DNA of 22,786 bases from Bacteroidales bacterium UBA3684 (GCA_002372855.1 DFIZ01000042.1:1-22786); one strand, 5' to 3'. Positions 6,972 to 14,679 are shown, counted from the stretch's first letter. The notes: a model not told the origin generated them from the letters alone. A program made the numbers and translations.

Positions 6972-8921
6972 ATGGAAGGCAAATTGAACGTACAGACCGA
7001 GAACATCTTTCCGGTCATCAAGAAGTTCCTCTATTCGGACCACGAGATTTTCCTGCGTGAGCTCATCAGCAACGCCGTCGACGCCACGCAGAAGCTGAAG
7101 ACGCTGAGCACCCGCGGCGAGTTCAAGGGCGAGCTGGGCGACCTCACCATCGACGTGAAGCTCGACCCCAAGAAGAAGACCCTCACCGTCAGCGACCGCG
7201 GCATCGGCATGACGGCCGACGAGGTGGAGAAATACATCAACCAGATAGCCTTCAGCGGCGTCACCGACTTCATGGAGAAGTACAAGGACAGCCACGAACC
7301 CCTCATCGGCCACTTCGGCCTCGGCTTCTACAGCGCCTTCATGGTCAGCGACAAGGTGGAGATTTTCACCAAGAGCTGGAAGGACGAGCCGGCCCAGCAC
7401 TGGAGCTGCGAGGGCAATCCGGAGTTCACGATGGAGGAGGACAAGAAGCACACCGACCGCGGCACCGACATCGTGCTGCACATCGCCGACGACTGCAAGG
7501 AGTTCCTCGAGGAGGGCACCGTGCTGCAGCTGCTGAAGAAATACTGCCGCTTCATGCCCGTGGCCATCCGCTTCGGCGAGGAGACCGTATGGGTGGACAG
7601 CGAGACCGACTGCGACAAAGACGGCAAGCCCAAGCGCGTGGAGAAGAAGCAGCCCCGCATCATCAACGACCCCGACCCAGCGTGGAAGAAATCGCCCTCG
7701 TCGCTTACCGACGAAGACTATAAGAAATTCTACCACGAGCTGTTCCCGATGAACTTCGAGGAGCCGCTGTTCCAGATACACCTCAACGTGGACTACCCCT
7801 TCAACCTGACGGGCATCCTCTACTTCCCGAAGGTGCGCAAGACCATCGACCCCAACCGCAACAAGATACAGCTCTACTGTAACCAGGTCTTCGTCACTGA
7901 CCAGGTTGAGGGCGTGGTGCCGGACTACCTGATGCTGCTGCACGGCGTGCTCGACTCGCCGGACATCCCGCTGAACGTCAGCCGCAGCTACCTCCAGAGC
8001 GACGGCAACGTGAAGAAAATCTCGCAGCACATCAGCAAGAAGGTGGCCGACAAACTGGAGGAGATGAGCAAGCGAGTGGAGAACGGAGAACGGAGAACGG
8101 AGAACGAGGCTGACGCGTCAGCCAACTCTCCACTCTCCACTCTCCACTCTCCACTCGAAGAGAAGTGGGACGACATCAAAATATTCGTCCAGTACGGTAT
8201 GCTGACAGATGAAAAATTCTGCGAGCGCGCCATGAAGTTCTACCTGCTCAAGGGTGTGGACGGCACGTACTACACGCTCGACAGCTACCGCGAGAAAATC
8301 AAGGCCCTGCAGACCGACAAGGACAAGACCGTCTGCTACCTCTACGCCAGCGACGCCGAGGAGGAGCACGCCTACATCGAGAAAGTCAAGGCCAAAGGCT
8401 ACGACGTGCTGCTGATGGACTCGCCTCTGGAGAGCCACTTCATCAACCTGCTGGAGCAGAAGCTCGAGAAGAGCCGCTTCGTCCGAGTGGACAGCGACAC
8501 CGTCGAAAAGCTCATCCCCCACGACGACGCCATCCCCGAGAAGCTCAGCAAGGAGGAGAAAGAGAAGCTGCAGCCCATCATAGAAGGCGAGGTGGACAAG
8601 CAGAAGTTCACCGTGCAGCTGGAGAGCCTCGAGGAGAGCGATGCCCCGATGCAGGTGACGCAGAGCGAGTTTATGCGCCGTTACCGCGAGATGGCGCAGA
8701 CCTCCGGCGGCGGCATGGGCTTCTACGGCGAGCTGCCGGAGAGCTACAACCTCGTCGTCAACATCAACCACCCGCTCATCAGCCGCGTGCTGAACGAGAC
8801 CGACGCCGAGAAGCAGAAAGAGCTCGTCCACCAGCTCACCGACCTGGCCCTCCTCGCCAACGGCCTGCTCAAAGGCGAAGCCCTCAGCAAGTTCCTCCAG
8901 CGCTCGGTGCAGATGATCTAA
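6972..8921 (+). CDS. htpG: Hsp90-family molecular chaperone HtpG
   Basis: HtpG is the cytoplasmic bacterial Hsp90, an ATP-driven dimeric chaperone. The 649-aa product shows the N-terminal ATPase motifs IFLRELISNAVDA (metal/nucleotide contacts near residue 30), VSDRGIGMT, and GHFGLGFYSAFMV (lid and glycine loop). The middle domain includes NLTGILYFP, NQVFVTD, and PDIPLNVSRSYLQ with its catalytic Arg. A C-terminal dimerisation region follows. Immediately after SQHISKKVADKLEEM an 85-bp palindromic repeat is inserted in frame (residues about 368-396), replacing the usual short linker before KWDD. The gene is monocistronic: a strong terminator precedes it by about 200 bp and another follows it. 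I see no good TTTG/TAnnTTTG promoter, so a heat-shock type promoter is possible. Confidence 0.97.
   Translation: MEGKLNVQTENIFPVIKKFLYSDHEIFLRELISNAVDATQKLKTLSTRGEFKGELGDLTIDVKLDPKKKTLTVSDRGIGMTADEVEKYINQIAFSGVTDFMEKYKDSHEPLIGHFGLGFYSAFMVSDKVEIFTKSWKDEPAQHWSCEGNPEFTMEEDKKHTDRGTDIVLHIADDCKEFLEEGTVLQLLKKYCRFMPVAIRFGEETVWVDSETDCDKDGKPKRVEKKQPRIINDPDPAWKKSPSSLTDEDYKKFYHELFPMNFEEPLFQIHLNVDYPFNLTGILYFPKVRKTIDPNRNKIQLYCNQVFVTDQVEGVVPDYLMLLHGVLDSPDIPLNVSRSYLQSDGNVKKISQHISKKVADKLEEMSKRVENGERRTENEADASANSPLSTLHSPLEEKWDDIKIFVQYGMLTDEKFCERAMKFYLLKGVDGTYYTLDSYREKIKALQTDKDKTVCYLYASDAEEEHAYIEKVKAKGYDVLLMDSPLESHFINLLEQKLEKSRFVRVDSDTVEKLIPHDDAIPEKLSKEEKEKLQPIIEGEVDKQKFTVQLESLEESDAPMQVTQSEFMRRYREMAQTSGGGMGFYGELPESYNLVVNINHPLISRVLNETDAEKQKELVHQLTDLALLANGLLKGEALSKFLQRSVQMI
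8073..8157. repeat. 85-bp palindromic heptamer element inside htpG
   Basis: The left arm (8073-8107) consists of CGAGTGGAGA and three ACGGAGA heptamers. The right arm (8124-8157) consists of ACTCTCC heptamers ending TCTCCACTCG, the exact complement of the outer left ten bases. The centre is a perfect 16-bp palindrome, GGCTGACGCGTCAGCC (8108-8123). The arms are nearly equal in length (35 and 34 bp). The element adds codons without shifting the htpG frame. Confidence 0.85.
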
Positions 8922-8948
8922 ACCTGCAAGGCATACACCACAAAAACA

Positions 8949-8980
8949 GCGAGGGGGCATCCTGACGGATGCCCCCTCGC
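8949..8980. terminator. Bidirectional terminator between htpG and the AraC-type gene
   Basis: A perfect 14-bp GC-rich stem (8949-8962 with 8967-8980) has a four-base loop TGAC. The top strand continues into AGCCTTTT, and the bottom strand into GTTTTTG. It sits between two convergent stop codons (8921 and 8998) and can serve both transcripts. Confidence 0.9.
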
Positions 8981-8997
8981 AGCCTTTTCATGCGGCA

Positions 8998-9537
8998 TTA
9001 CAAGCGGTAGCGCCCCGCGTCGCCCTTCTGCCGCAGCTGGCGGCGACGCTCGCCGGGCGTGAGGTCGTACTCGCGGCGGTACGACTGGTTGAGGTTCAGC
9101 GGCGAGCCGATGCCGCTCCGCTTCGCCACCTCCGCCAGCGTCATCCGCGTGTAGCGCATCAGGTCGTCGGCCATCCGCATCTGGTACGTCAGGCGGAAAT
9201 CCTCGCCGCTCATCCCCGTCAGGCAGAACACCAGCCCGCCGAGGTCGTTGTAGCTCAGCCCGCGCTTTTCGCAGAACTGCGCCACCGTCCCAGGCGACCC
9301 CGCGTCGAGCCACGCCAGCAGCTCGTCCAGCATCCGCACGCCCGACCGCTGCGGCTCCCGCTCTATCGGGAAGTACCGCGCCGCGCCCGACTGCGTGTCG
9401 AACTCCCTCCGCTCCGCGAACGGCATCCTGTACAACTCCTCCAACCCGAACTGCGGCTCGCACAGCAGCCGCTTCTCCGGCCTCGGCCGACGCCGTTTCA
9501 GGTCGCCGTACCATCTGTCCTGTCTCGGTCTCTTCAT
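8998..9537 (-). CDS. AraC-type transcriptional regulator (DNA-binding domain protein)
   Basis: The 179-aa product starts with a basic MKRPRQDRW region, has an undefined N-terminal half, and ends with an AraC-type double helix-turn-helix: first helix pair around TVAQFCEKRGLSYNDLGGL, second around TLAEVAKRSGIG, and terminal YDLTPGERRRQLRQ. I chose the ATG at 9537 because the promoter -7 box lies at 9555-9562. The longer reading frame, starting at 9642, would begin upstream of that promoter and has no homology support. The gene is preceded by an array of four palindromes, which makes it a likely DNA-binding protein for that array, possibly autoregulated. No sensor domain is recognised. Confidence 0.85.
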   Translation of the reverse strand: MKRPRQDRWYGDLKRRRPRPEKRLLCEPQFGLEELYRMPFAERREFDTQSGAARYFPIEREPQRSGVRMLDELLAWLDAGSPGTVAQFCEKRGLSYNDLGGLVFCLTGMSGEDFRLTYQMRMADDLMRYTRMTLAEVAKRSGIGSPLNLNQSYRREYDLTPGERRRQLRQKGDAGRYRL

Positions 9538-9554
9538 AGTCGTCAAAATATTTG

Positions 9555-9586
9555 CAAAAATACAAAGTTTTTCCCGACCGGCCAAA
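9555..9586 (-). promoter_or_regulatory. Promoter of the AraC-type gene
   Basis: On the minus strand, TTTG (9583-9586) is followed after exactly 20 bp by TATTTTTG (9555-9562). The start codon is only 17 bp beyond the -7 box, so the leader is very short. The spacer includes GGTCGGGAAAAA, very close to that of the nadC promoter. Confidence 0.85.
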
Positions 9587-9600
9587 TCTTTTTGCCCCGA

Positions 9601-9757
9601 AATATTCTCCCTACAAATATTCGGAGAATATTTCACCATCAAAAAATTCTCCCTACAAATAAAAGGAGAACCTCACACCATAACAATATTCTCCGCATAA
9701 ATAAAGGGAGAATATTGCACATCTACAATATTCTCCCTACAAATAATCGGAGAATAA
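9601..9757. repeat. Array of four palindromes with 42-bp period
   Basis: Four inverted repeats of the form ATATTCTCC, about 12 bp (mostly CTACAAATA plus three bases), GGAGAATAT lie at about 9601-9632, 9646-9670, 9684-9717 and 9728-9757. Their centres are spaced 41.5, 42.5 and 41.5 bp apart. The short spacers are similar but not identical (CACCAT, CACACCAT, CACATCT). The array starts 15 bp upstream of the -33 box of the AraC-type gene. It looks like a multi-site operator or a run of stem-loops. The spacers are too short and too alike for a CRISPR. Confidence 0.85.
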
Positions 9758-9903
9758 AATCACCCACGCCAGCCCCGTTTCATTTTCGTTTCGTCCTCGC
9801 GGCGACCGTTTCAATACCGAACAATTTCAGCTTAGCACGCCGTCGCACCACAACGGAATATTTCCATATCGTTTCGTGTTATAAACGCGCCTGTGTGGCC
9901 TTA

Positions 9904-10476
9904 TCAATCTACCTTATTTCCTATGAAATATGTTCCCATTTCAAGTTTCCACCTATCTGGAACATGTTTATCAAACCTTTCAGCATAATTTGCATCAGCC
10001 GTATAAGGGTATTCTGAGGATGCATTTCTCGGAATGAGACTCATTATTCCATAACGCATATAAATATAAGATATTCCTTCGGAAGAGCCATCGGGAATAG
10101 GTACAGGCAAATTAAACTTTATCTTATATTCAAAAGCATATAATTTATCGCCCTCGTCGTTGCCTGAAATATACTCTTTATTAACAATTTTACTTCTGTT
10201 ATCATCACAGACAGATTTCGCAAAATCGATATTTGAGACAATGTTTTTTTCAAAATCCTTCACAAAAGCACGTCTGTTTTTGTCCGTTTTATACCATTGA
10301 GGATTTTTCTCTTGATAATCATTCAACCATTCCTGATAAAGACTGGTCTTTAAAGATATTTCAATCGGTTCTTCTACGGCAATGCTATCCAGTGGCACAG
10401 TTTGCCCACTCTGATTACACGCACACATAGTCAGTGAAAACACTATCAATCCAATTTGTTTGAATTTATTTTTCAT
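9904..10476 (-). CDS. AT-rich lipoprotein of unknown function
   Basis: The 190-aa product begins MKNKFKQIGLIVF and has a lipobox ending MCAC with Cys20, so it should be an exported lipoprotein. The longer frame starting at 10521 adds 15 residues with no signal character, so I prefer the ATG at 10476. The mature part is acidic and soluble with repeated Tyr and Asp/Asn; I recognise no family. Base composition is far more AT-rich than the backbone genes to the left, which suggests transfer. No clear promoter lies upstream within 80 bp; see the orphan promoter at 20528-20559. It may be a native neighbour cut off by the island, or the first gene of acquired DNA. Confidence 0.7.
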   Translation of the reverse strand: MKNKFKQIGLIVFSLTMCACNQSGQTVPLDSIAVEEPIEISLKTSLYQEWLNDYQEKNPQWYKTDKNRRAFVKDFEKNIVSNIDFAKSVCDDNRSKIVNKEYISGNDEGDKLYAFEYKIKFNLPVPIPDGSSEGISYIYMRYGIMSLIPRNASSEYPYTADANYAERFDKHVPDRWKLEMGTYFIGNKVD

Positions 10477-10558
10477 TTTGTTTGATGTTTTAGTTCTGCT
10501 CGTCCGTGCCGCGTTGAGCAATAATTAAAGAAGCGTGGCACCGTATACCACTTCTTCT

Positions 10559-10673
10559 GTTAGAGGTTGTGAGAAATACCCTTGTAATGTAGATGTGGAA
10601 ACAGTCCACGCTAAACGCGCGAACCATTATACCCATTCTTGCATTACAATTAAGAGTTTCTCACATTCCTAAC
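10559..10673. repeat. Long imperfect inverted repeat upstream of the serine recombinase
   Basis: The left arm 10559-10589 and right arm 10642-10673 share GTTAG, TGTGAGAAA and TTGTAATG blocks as inverted copies, about 31 bp each with mismatches. Between them is a small hairpin (GTGGA/TCCAC, 10595-10609), and just to the left is a further bulged stem AAGAAG-GTGG/CCACTTCTT (10528-10556). There is no gene in 10477-10798. Such dyads near a recombinase gene are expected of attachment or regulatory sites. Confidence 0.55.
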
Positions 10674-10703
10674 AGCAACAAGGTATATAACAAAAGATGT
10701 ACT

Positions 10704-10735
10704 TTTTTAATCTTCCAAAAATTGTTGTATATTTG
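10704..10735 (+). promoter_or_regulatory. Promoter of the large serine recombinase
   Basis: A perfect -7 box TATATTTG (10728-10735) has a weak TTTT in the -33 position (10704-10707) with a 20-bp spacer. A leader of about 60 nt follows to the ATG at 10799. Confidence 0.6.
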
Positions 10736-10798
10736 CGATTGGATTGAGGGAGAGAGCAGACACGGCTCCGAATGTTAAACCGATTATAATATATAGCA

Positions 10799-12490
10799 AT
10801 GAAAACGAACAGAAACGAAAACAAGCCCACCACCGAGACGGGTGTTGAGGATGTAAAAGTGATTGCATTTTACAGAGTATCGACTGAAAAGCAGGACTTG
10901 ACCCGACAGGAGGATGTACTAAACAGAGTTTTGGCAATTGACGGTTACACCCCCGACCAAGTAAAAGAGATTGGGAAGAAGGAAAGCGGAGTATTGTTGA
11001 GTATGGCCGAGCGTGAGGGCATTAACGAGATGAAGGCATACATTGAGACCCACAATGTTAAAGCGGTGTATGTACACGAACTTTCCCGATTAAGCCGAAG
11101 AGCCTCCGACACCTTTGCAATCCGTGATTACTTACTTGAACGTCACATTCAGTTGGTCTGTATTAACCCTGCCATCAAATGTTTCACTGACGACTGGCAA
11201 ATCGACCGAAACGCAAATATGATTTTCGGCGTTATGGCCAGTATGGCCGAGAATGAGGGAAGTTTGAGAAAAGAGCGTTGTGCGACAGGAAGGGCAACCT
11301 GCAAGGCGCAAGGACACCTGACCCACGCCCCAAAATTTGGGTGGGACAAAGTTAAGAACGGCAGACGGTACAAGGCCGTCATCAACGAAGAGGAGGCCGC
11401 ATTGGTACGCCGTATCTACAAAATGTACATTGACCAGCGGATGCCAGCCAATGCCATTGGAAGGCAACTCCGAGACGAGGGTATCAAAAACCGCAAAGGG
11501 AAACGCGGAAACTGCTGTTTTGTATGGAAAATACTAAATGATACAGACTACACAGGTAGCGTTGTGTATCCTGCCATCGTAAGCCGTGAGGAGTATGAGC
11601 AAGCACAGGAACGGTTGAGGTCAAGCCACACGGAAATACGCTATCAGTACAATGACGGTCTTATCTGGTATGGCAAGCATATACTATATCATAACGGTCT
11701 TAAAATGCACATTACCAATCGCGATGGTGCATACAAGAGCGCGGACGACAGGGGAACCCTAAACATCAATGTTGTGGACAGCCTTCTGCTATGGTTGGCA
11801 GACAAATATCAACGAGAATTTGAAATTGACAAAGACGAAATGAAGGATGAGTTGCGCCAGCGTATTGCCACTTACCGCAAACAGCTTGAAATCATTGAAG
11901 CCGAGCGTGAGGATATACAGAAGCGGATTAGGAAAGCAAACAATCAGTATGATGCCGACGCTCTGACCGATGAGCAATACAAGGCCAAAATCAACGTCAT
12001 CAACTCCGAGAAACGAGAATTGGGGGACAGGGAACGCCACACGCTGACTATGATTGATGATACCGAGAATGAGATTAAGAACAGAGAACAACCGAGGAAA
12101 TGGGTTGATATATATAGCCTGTCGGATGTTCGTCGTGCCGAGATTATCAGAATGGTTGTGAATCGTATTGACGTGGAGCGAGGTTCAAAGCAAGGCACAT
12201 ACTTTTTTCATATCAAATTGGCGACGGGGACAAGCATTGAAATCTTCAGCGAAACGATGAAACACAAATATTATATGGCCACCGACATTGATATTGAGAA
12301 CACTGATACCAAGGCGAGGGAAGAAGGATTTGTGTCCGAAGTGGCTACCGACGAAAACGGGAACCGATTTTTCGTGGCAGGGTACACACCGCACAGAGTT
12401 GGCGATGAAATTAATGTGCCGTGGGTAGTTCGATTGGAGAGCAAGACAAAACGCCTTAGCCAAAAGAAGATGGCTCAATATATAAACTGA
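10799..12490 (+). CDS. Large serine recombinase (site-specific integrase)
   Basis: The 563-aa product is a serine integrase, expected to insert and excise the element by double-strand cleavage at short att sites. The N-terminal resolvase domain has FYRVSTEKQD with catalytic Ser28 and the ELSRLSRRASD block at 94-104. The recombinase domain follows (PKFGWDKVKNGRRYKAVI to TDYTGSVVYPAIVS, about residues 180-260). A long charged coiled-coil region lies at about 340-430. The usual zinc-ribbon cysteines are missing: the matching part reads YHNGLKMHITNRDG, with no CxxC. This is a departure from the typical family, though variants without zinc ribbons exist. It is the first gene at the left end of the element. 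Confidence 0.9.
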   Translation: MKTNRNENKPTTETGVEDVKVIAFYRVSTEKQDLTRQEDVLNRVLAIDGYTPDQVKEIGKKESGVLLSMAEREGINEMKAYIETHNVKAVYVHELSRLSRRASDTFAIRDYLLERHIQLVCINPAIKCFTDDWQIDRNANMIFGVMASMAENEGSLRKERCATGRATCKAQGHLTHAPKFGWDKVKNGRRYKAVINEEEAALVRRIYKMYIDQRMPANAIGRQLRDEGIKNRKGKRGNCCFVWKILNDTDYTGSVVYPAIVSREEYEQAQERLRSSHTEIRYQYNDGLIWYGKHILYHNGLKMHITNRDGAYKSADDRGTLNINVVDSLLLWLADKYQREFEIDKDEMKDELRQRIATYRKQLEIIEAEREDIQKRIRKANNQYDADALTDEQYKAKINVINSEKRELGDRERHTLTMIDDTENEIKNREQPRKWVDIYSLSDVRRAEIIRMVVNRIDVERGSKQGTYFFHIKLATGTSIEIFSETMKHKYYMATDIDIENTDTKAREEGFVSEVATDENGNRFFVAGYTPHRVGDEINVPWVVRLESKTKRLSQKKMAQYIN

Positions 12491-12690
12491 AAGTATGGCG
12501 ACTCTGTTGAAGAGTCCGTACATATACCCTATTATCCCTACTGTGCAGGGAGGGGGTAGCGCCTAGGGGGACTCGCGTATCCCGCCCTGCCTACTCCTCC
12601 CCCTCTATCCATTCAATGAGGTACACGGATTTCCGCGAATTATGCGGAACCTGATATTTATAGATATATAATCAGAATAATCAGAGTACA
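12491..12690. other. Structured intergenic region after the recombinase
   Basis: No gene is seen. A small stem GACTCT/AGAGTC (12500-12516) follows the stop. A GC-rich block (12541-12606) then stands out in the AT-rich island: GCAGGG (12545-12550) can pair with CCCTGC (12585-12590), or alternatively GGGGGTAG (12552-12559) with CTACTCCT (12591-12598). Further right are a TTCCGC/GCGGAA dyad (12631-12649) and an imperfect palindrome CTGATAT to TAATCAG (about 12651-12675), just upstream of the next gene. Any of these could be a terminator remnant, an att site or an operator. Confidence 0.4.
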
Positions 12691-13362
12691 ATGAAATCAG
12701 AAGACGAGAAAATAGTAAAGCGGATAGTGAGCAACTGCATTCACGGGGTGCTTTCGCTCAACCAAGTCAAGCAACACGCGGATTATCTCCTCAACAACGA
12801 ACTGCCAATCATATACCAGTTTGAGGAAGACACACTGAATGGCAGCAGACCGCACAATTTTAATTACATCAATAACTATATCGATTCACTGAAAGACCCG
12901 TCAAGGAGCGTTCATGATTTGGGACGACGACACGCTTACGAGACCGCAGCGAGCTTCATAACCTACATTTTGCATCGGGTGTTTGGGGAGAGCTTGAGGG
13001 CAAAAAGCATACCAAATATGTGTGTGGTTCCAGTGCCTACGGCTTCGAGCCAGCCAGCTTACTATGCCGAATGGAGCGAGATTCTTCAACGGGTGGAACA
13101 TTGTACAGGTGTTCGGGGCTGTATGGATTCGTATTCCTATTGGGGTGTGAGAGACCCATACAGGCACAGAGAAGCGGACGGTTTACCCGTGGGATTCATA
13201 GACACCATCGCACTTGCCAATGAGGAGAGCGAGTACGCCAATGTTGTGCTGGTGATTGATAGAATGTACAAAGGCACAGAATTGCTGGAGATGAAGCACA
13301 GCCTTGAAGAAAACGGACATACCGTTATACTTGGCATTTGTCTATCGCGAGTAATACTCTGA
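12691..13362 (+). CDS. PRTase-like protein of unknown function
   Basis: The 223-aa product has a predicted helical N-terminal half and a C-terminal half resembling a phosphoribosyltransferase fold: a VVPVPTASSQ strand-loop (about residue 112) and, near the end, ANVVLVIDRMYKGTELLEM followed by a helix and VILGICLSRVI. In ComF/PRTase proteins the corresponding PRPP loop reads DD-x3-TG. Here it is IDRMYKG, so the loop is degenerate and PRPP binding is doubtful. This assignment rests on pattern only. It reads right, opposite to the RiPP-like operon, and ends in its own terminator. Confidence 0.45.
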   Translation: MKSEDEKIVKRIVSNCIHGVLSLNQVKQHADYLLNNELPIIYQFEEDTLNGSRPHNFNYINNYIDSLKDPSRSVHDLGRRHAYETAASFITYILHRVFGESLRAKSIPNMCVVPVPTASSQPAYYAEWSEILQRVEHCTGVRGCMDSYSYWGVRDPYRHREADGLPVGFIDTIALANEESEYANVVLVIDRMYKGTELLEMKHSLEENGHTVILGICLSRVIL

Positions 13363-13379
13363 AGGAACTGATTCAGTAG

Positions 13380-13411
13380 CAGGGTGGCTTCGTTTAGTCA
13401 CCCTGTTTTTT
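13380..13411 (+). terminator. Intrinsic terminator after the PRTase-like gene
   Basis: The stem CAGGGTGGC/GTCACCCTG (13380-13388 with 13397-13405, one G-T pair) is followed by six T. It is 17 bp after the stop. The sequence TTCAGTAGCAG overlaps the stem at 13372-13382 and recurs at 13451-13461. No gene is credible in 13412-13576. Confidence 0.88.
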
Positions 13412-13576
13412 GTGTGTATATGGCTGTCCCTATGGAATTTAGGACAAAGTTTCAGTAGCAGAAATATGGAGAAAAACAGATAACAGTATGAACTGGCAGT
13501 TGTTGTGGAACCGCCCCAAGCTCGTAACACTTCTGAATCAGCGTGATTTCACCGTGTCTTCCACGGCGACCTGAAA

Positions 13577-14425
13577 CTATTTTAGCAAAGTAGGTTGTAT
13601 CATTGAAATATCAAAACCGTAGTCTTGCCACATACGGTCTATGGCAGCGAAATCGACCTCTTCGCGAAGTACACCTGCAATGTAGTTAATGATGACGTAG
13701 GTCTGTATCACTTCTCGGCTGTATAGAGAAGGTGCATGTCGTTCATAGTCTTCCTTCTCGTAGGGGTGCTGCGGTGTGCGTGCCAGCTCGAAGTCGAGCA
13801 GTTCCAACGCCCAAGTATAGTTCTGTTCGTGGATGGCGTTGTGCAACACTTCGTGGTCGTGCATAGTGCGAAGGTTGCCTATGAGTATGTCGGCTGCAAT
13901 CTCGTGGCTTTTGGAATACCCTTTGCGGTTGTATTGCTGCCACTTTGCGACCTCTACTTCAATCTGTGAGCGTTCCATAAAGGGGGCATCACAAATTCGG
14001 TAGGGACATTCAACATTGTATTGTAAGAGGACAGGCTTGACTGCGGTGTCGGTCTGTGCAATGTATATTGGATAGTCGAGTTCCAACACACATTCCATCT
14101 GATTGGTCTTGATTCCAAGTGCCTGAATGTCCTGACAACAATGATAGTCTCTCAGAGCATCTTTCATCAACAGCAATCCCCAAACATCTAATTGTGTTTC
14201 AGGAGTGTTTAGGAACAAATATTCCGAGTAACATAATCCATTGCCTTTGCTTACTGTATATCTTCCGTCGTTACGCCGTCCAACCACAAAACTGCGACCG
14301 TGCAGGGGTGAAACAGAGAGTATTTTTTCATTTCCTGCTGCGAAGCGAAGCAATGGGTACGGGTTACAGTTATTGGAATAAATAATATAATCAAAGGCAC
14401 ACCTTACGGCAGAATATTCTTTCAT
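13577..14425 (-). CDS. Unknown protein with kinase-like catalytic motif, last gene of the RiPP-like operon
   Basis: The start is the ATG at 14425, which overlaps the TGA of the 69-aa gene as ATGA; the longer frame begins at a TTG. The 282-aa product is not a family I can name. One block, HDHEVLHNAIHEQNYTWALE followed by LLDFELA (about residues 189-215), resembles the catalytic loop and DFG/DxE strand of protein-kinase-like phosphotransferases (HxD-x4-N, then DFE). The usual Asp is Ala here, so it could be inactive or a chance match. Gene order and coupling argue for a role with the peptide or its maturase. Confidence 0.5.
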   Translation of the reverse strand: MKEYSAVRCAFDYIIYSNNCNPYPLLRFAAGNEKILSVSPLHGRSFVVGRRNDGRYTVSKGNGLCYSEYLFLNTPETQLDVWGLLLMKDALRDYHCCQDIQALGIKTNQMECVLELDYPIYIAQTDTAVKPVLLQYNVECPYRICDAPFMERSQIEVEVAKWQQYNRKGYSKSHEIAADILIGNLRTMHDHEVLHNAIHEQNYTWALELLDFELARTPQHPYEKEDYERHAPSLYSREVIQTYVIINYIAGVLREEVDFAAIDRMWQDYGFDISMIQPTLLK

Positions 14426-14631
14426 TGATAATAACAAGGACAGTTAGACAATTTAATGTTTCGGTAAGCAAAAGGACACTCTCCGTTAGGTATTACGCTG
14501 TTATCGTTTAACATTTCCTTAATTCTACCATAAAAGGATGAGTGGTTGCCATCATTGACATCACACTTGTATAACGGGCTTCCAATCTCTTGTGGCATTT
14601 GAGTCAAATGCTTGCAGTCTTTCACTATCAT
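14422..14631 (-). CDS. 69-aa cysteine-rich protein
   Basis: This small product has Cys6, Cys23, Cys52, Cys64 and Cys66, the last in a NCPCYYQ C-terminus. The spacing could bind a metal ion or an iron-sulfur cluster. It lies between the putative precursor peptide and the kinase-like gene, coupled to the latter by ATGA. It could be an accessory or carrier protein, or a second, larger substrate of the radical SAM enzyme. No family is recognised. Confidence 0.6.
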   Translation of the reverse strand: MIVKDCKHLTQMPQEIGSPLYKCDVNDGNHSSFYGRIKEMLNDNSVIPNGECPFAYRNIKLSNCPCYYQ

Positions 14632-14679
14632 AACATTTTTTGTTTTTGTTATAGAAATAGTTGCTCTATACGAGAAGTA

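Noticed and set aside
8918..9565. Alternative 215-aa minus-strand frame over the AraC-type gene
   Set aside because: It is low-complexity Ala/Arg/Gly, typical of a shadow frame; the other frame has clear helix-turn-helix motifs.
9538..9642. N-terminal extension of the AraC-type protein
   Set aside because: It would start upstream of the promoter and includes the promoter sequence itself.
9601..9757. CRISPR array
   Set aside because: The spacers are only about 10-14 bp and resemble each other, there are four units only, and no cas genes are near.
9592..10017. Plus-strand ORF with a 14-residue repeat (ILPTN-RR)
   Set aside because: It is the 42-bp palindrome array read in frame, since 42 is a multiple of 3. 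It starts at TTG and has no RBS or homology.
13488..13574. 28-aa plus-strand ORF after the PRTase-like gene
   Set aside because: It has no promoter (the terminator at 13380-13411 is upstream), no recognisable motif, and is of a length expected by chance.
14426..14437. TTG start four codons upstream for the 282-aa protein
   Set aside because: The ATG at 14425 overlaps the previous stop as ATGA, the coupling expected in this operon.
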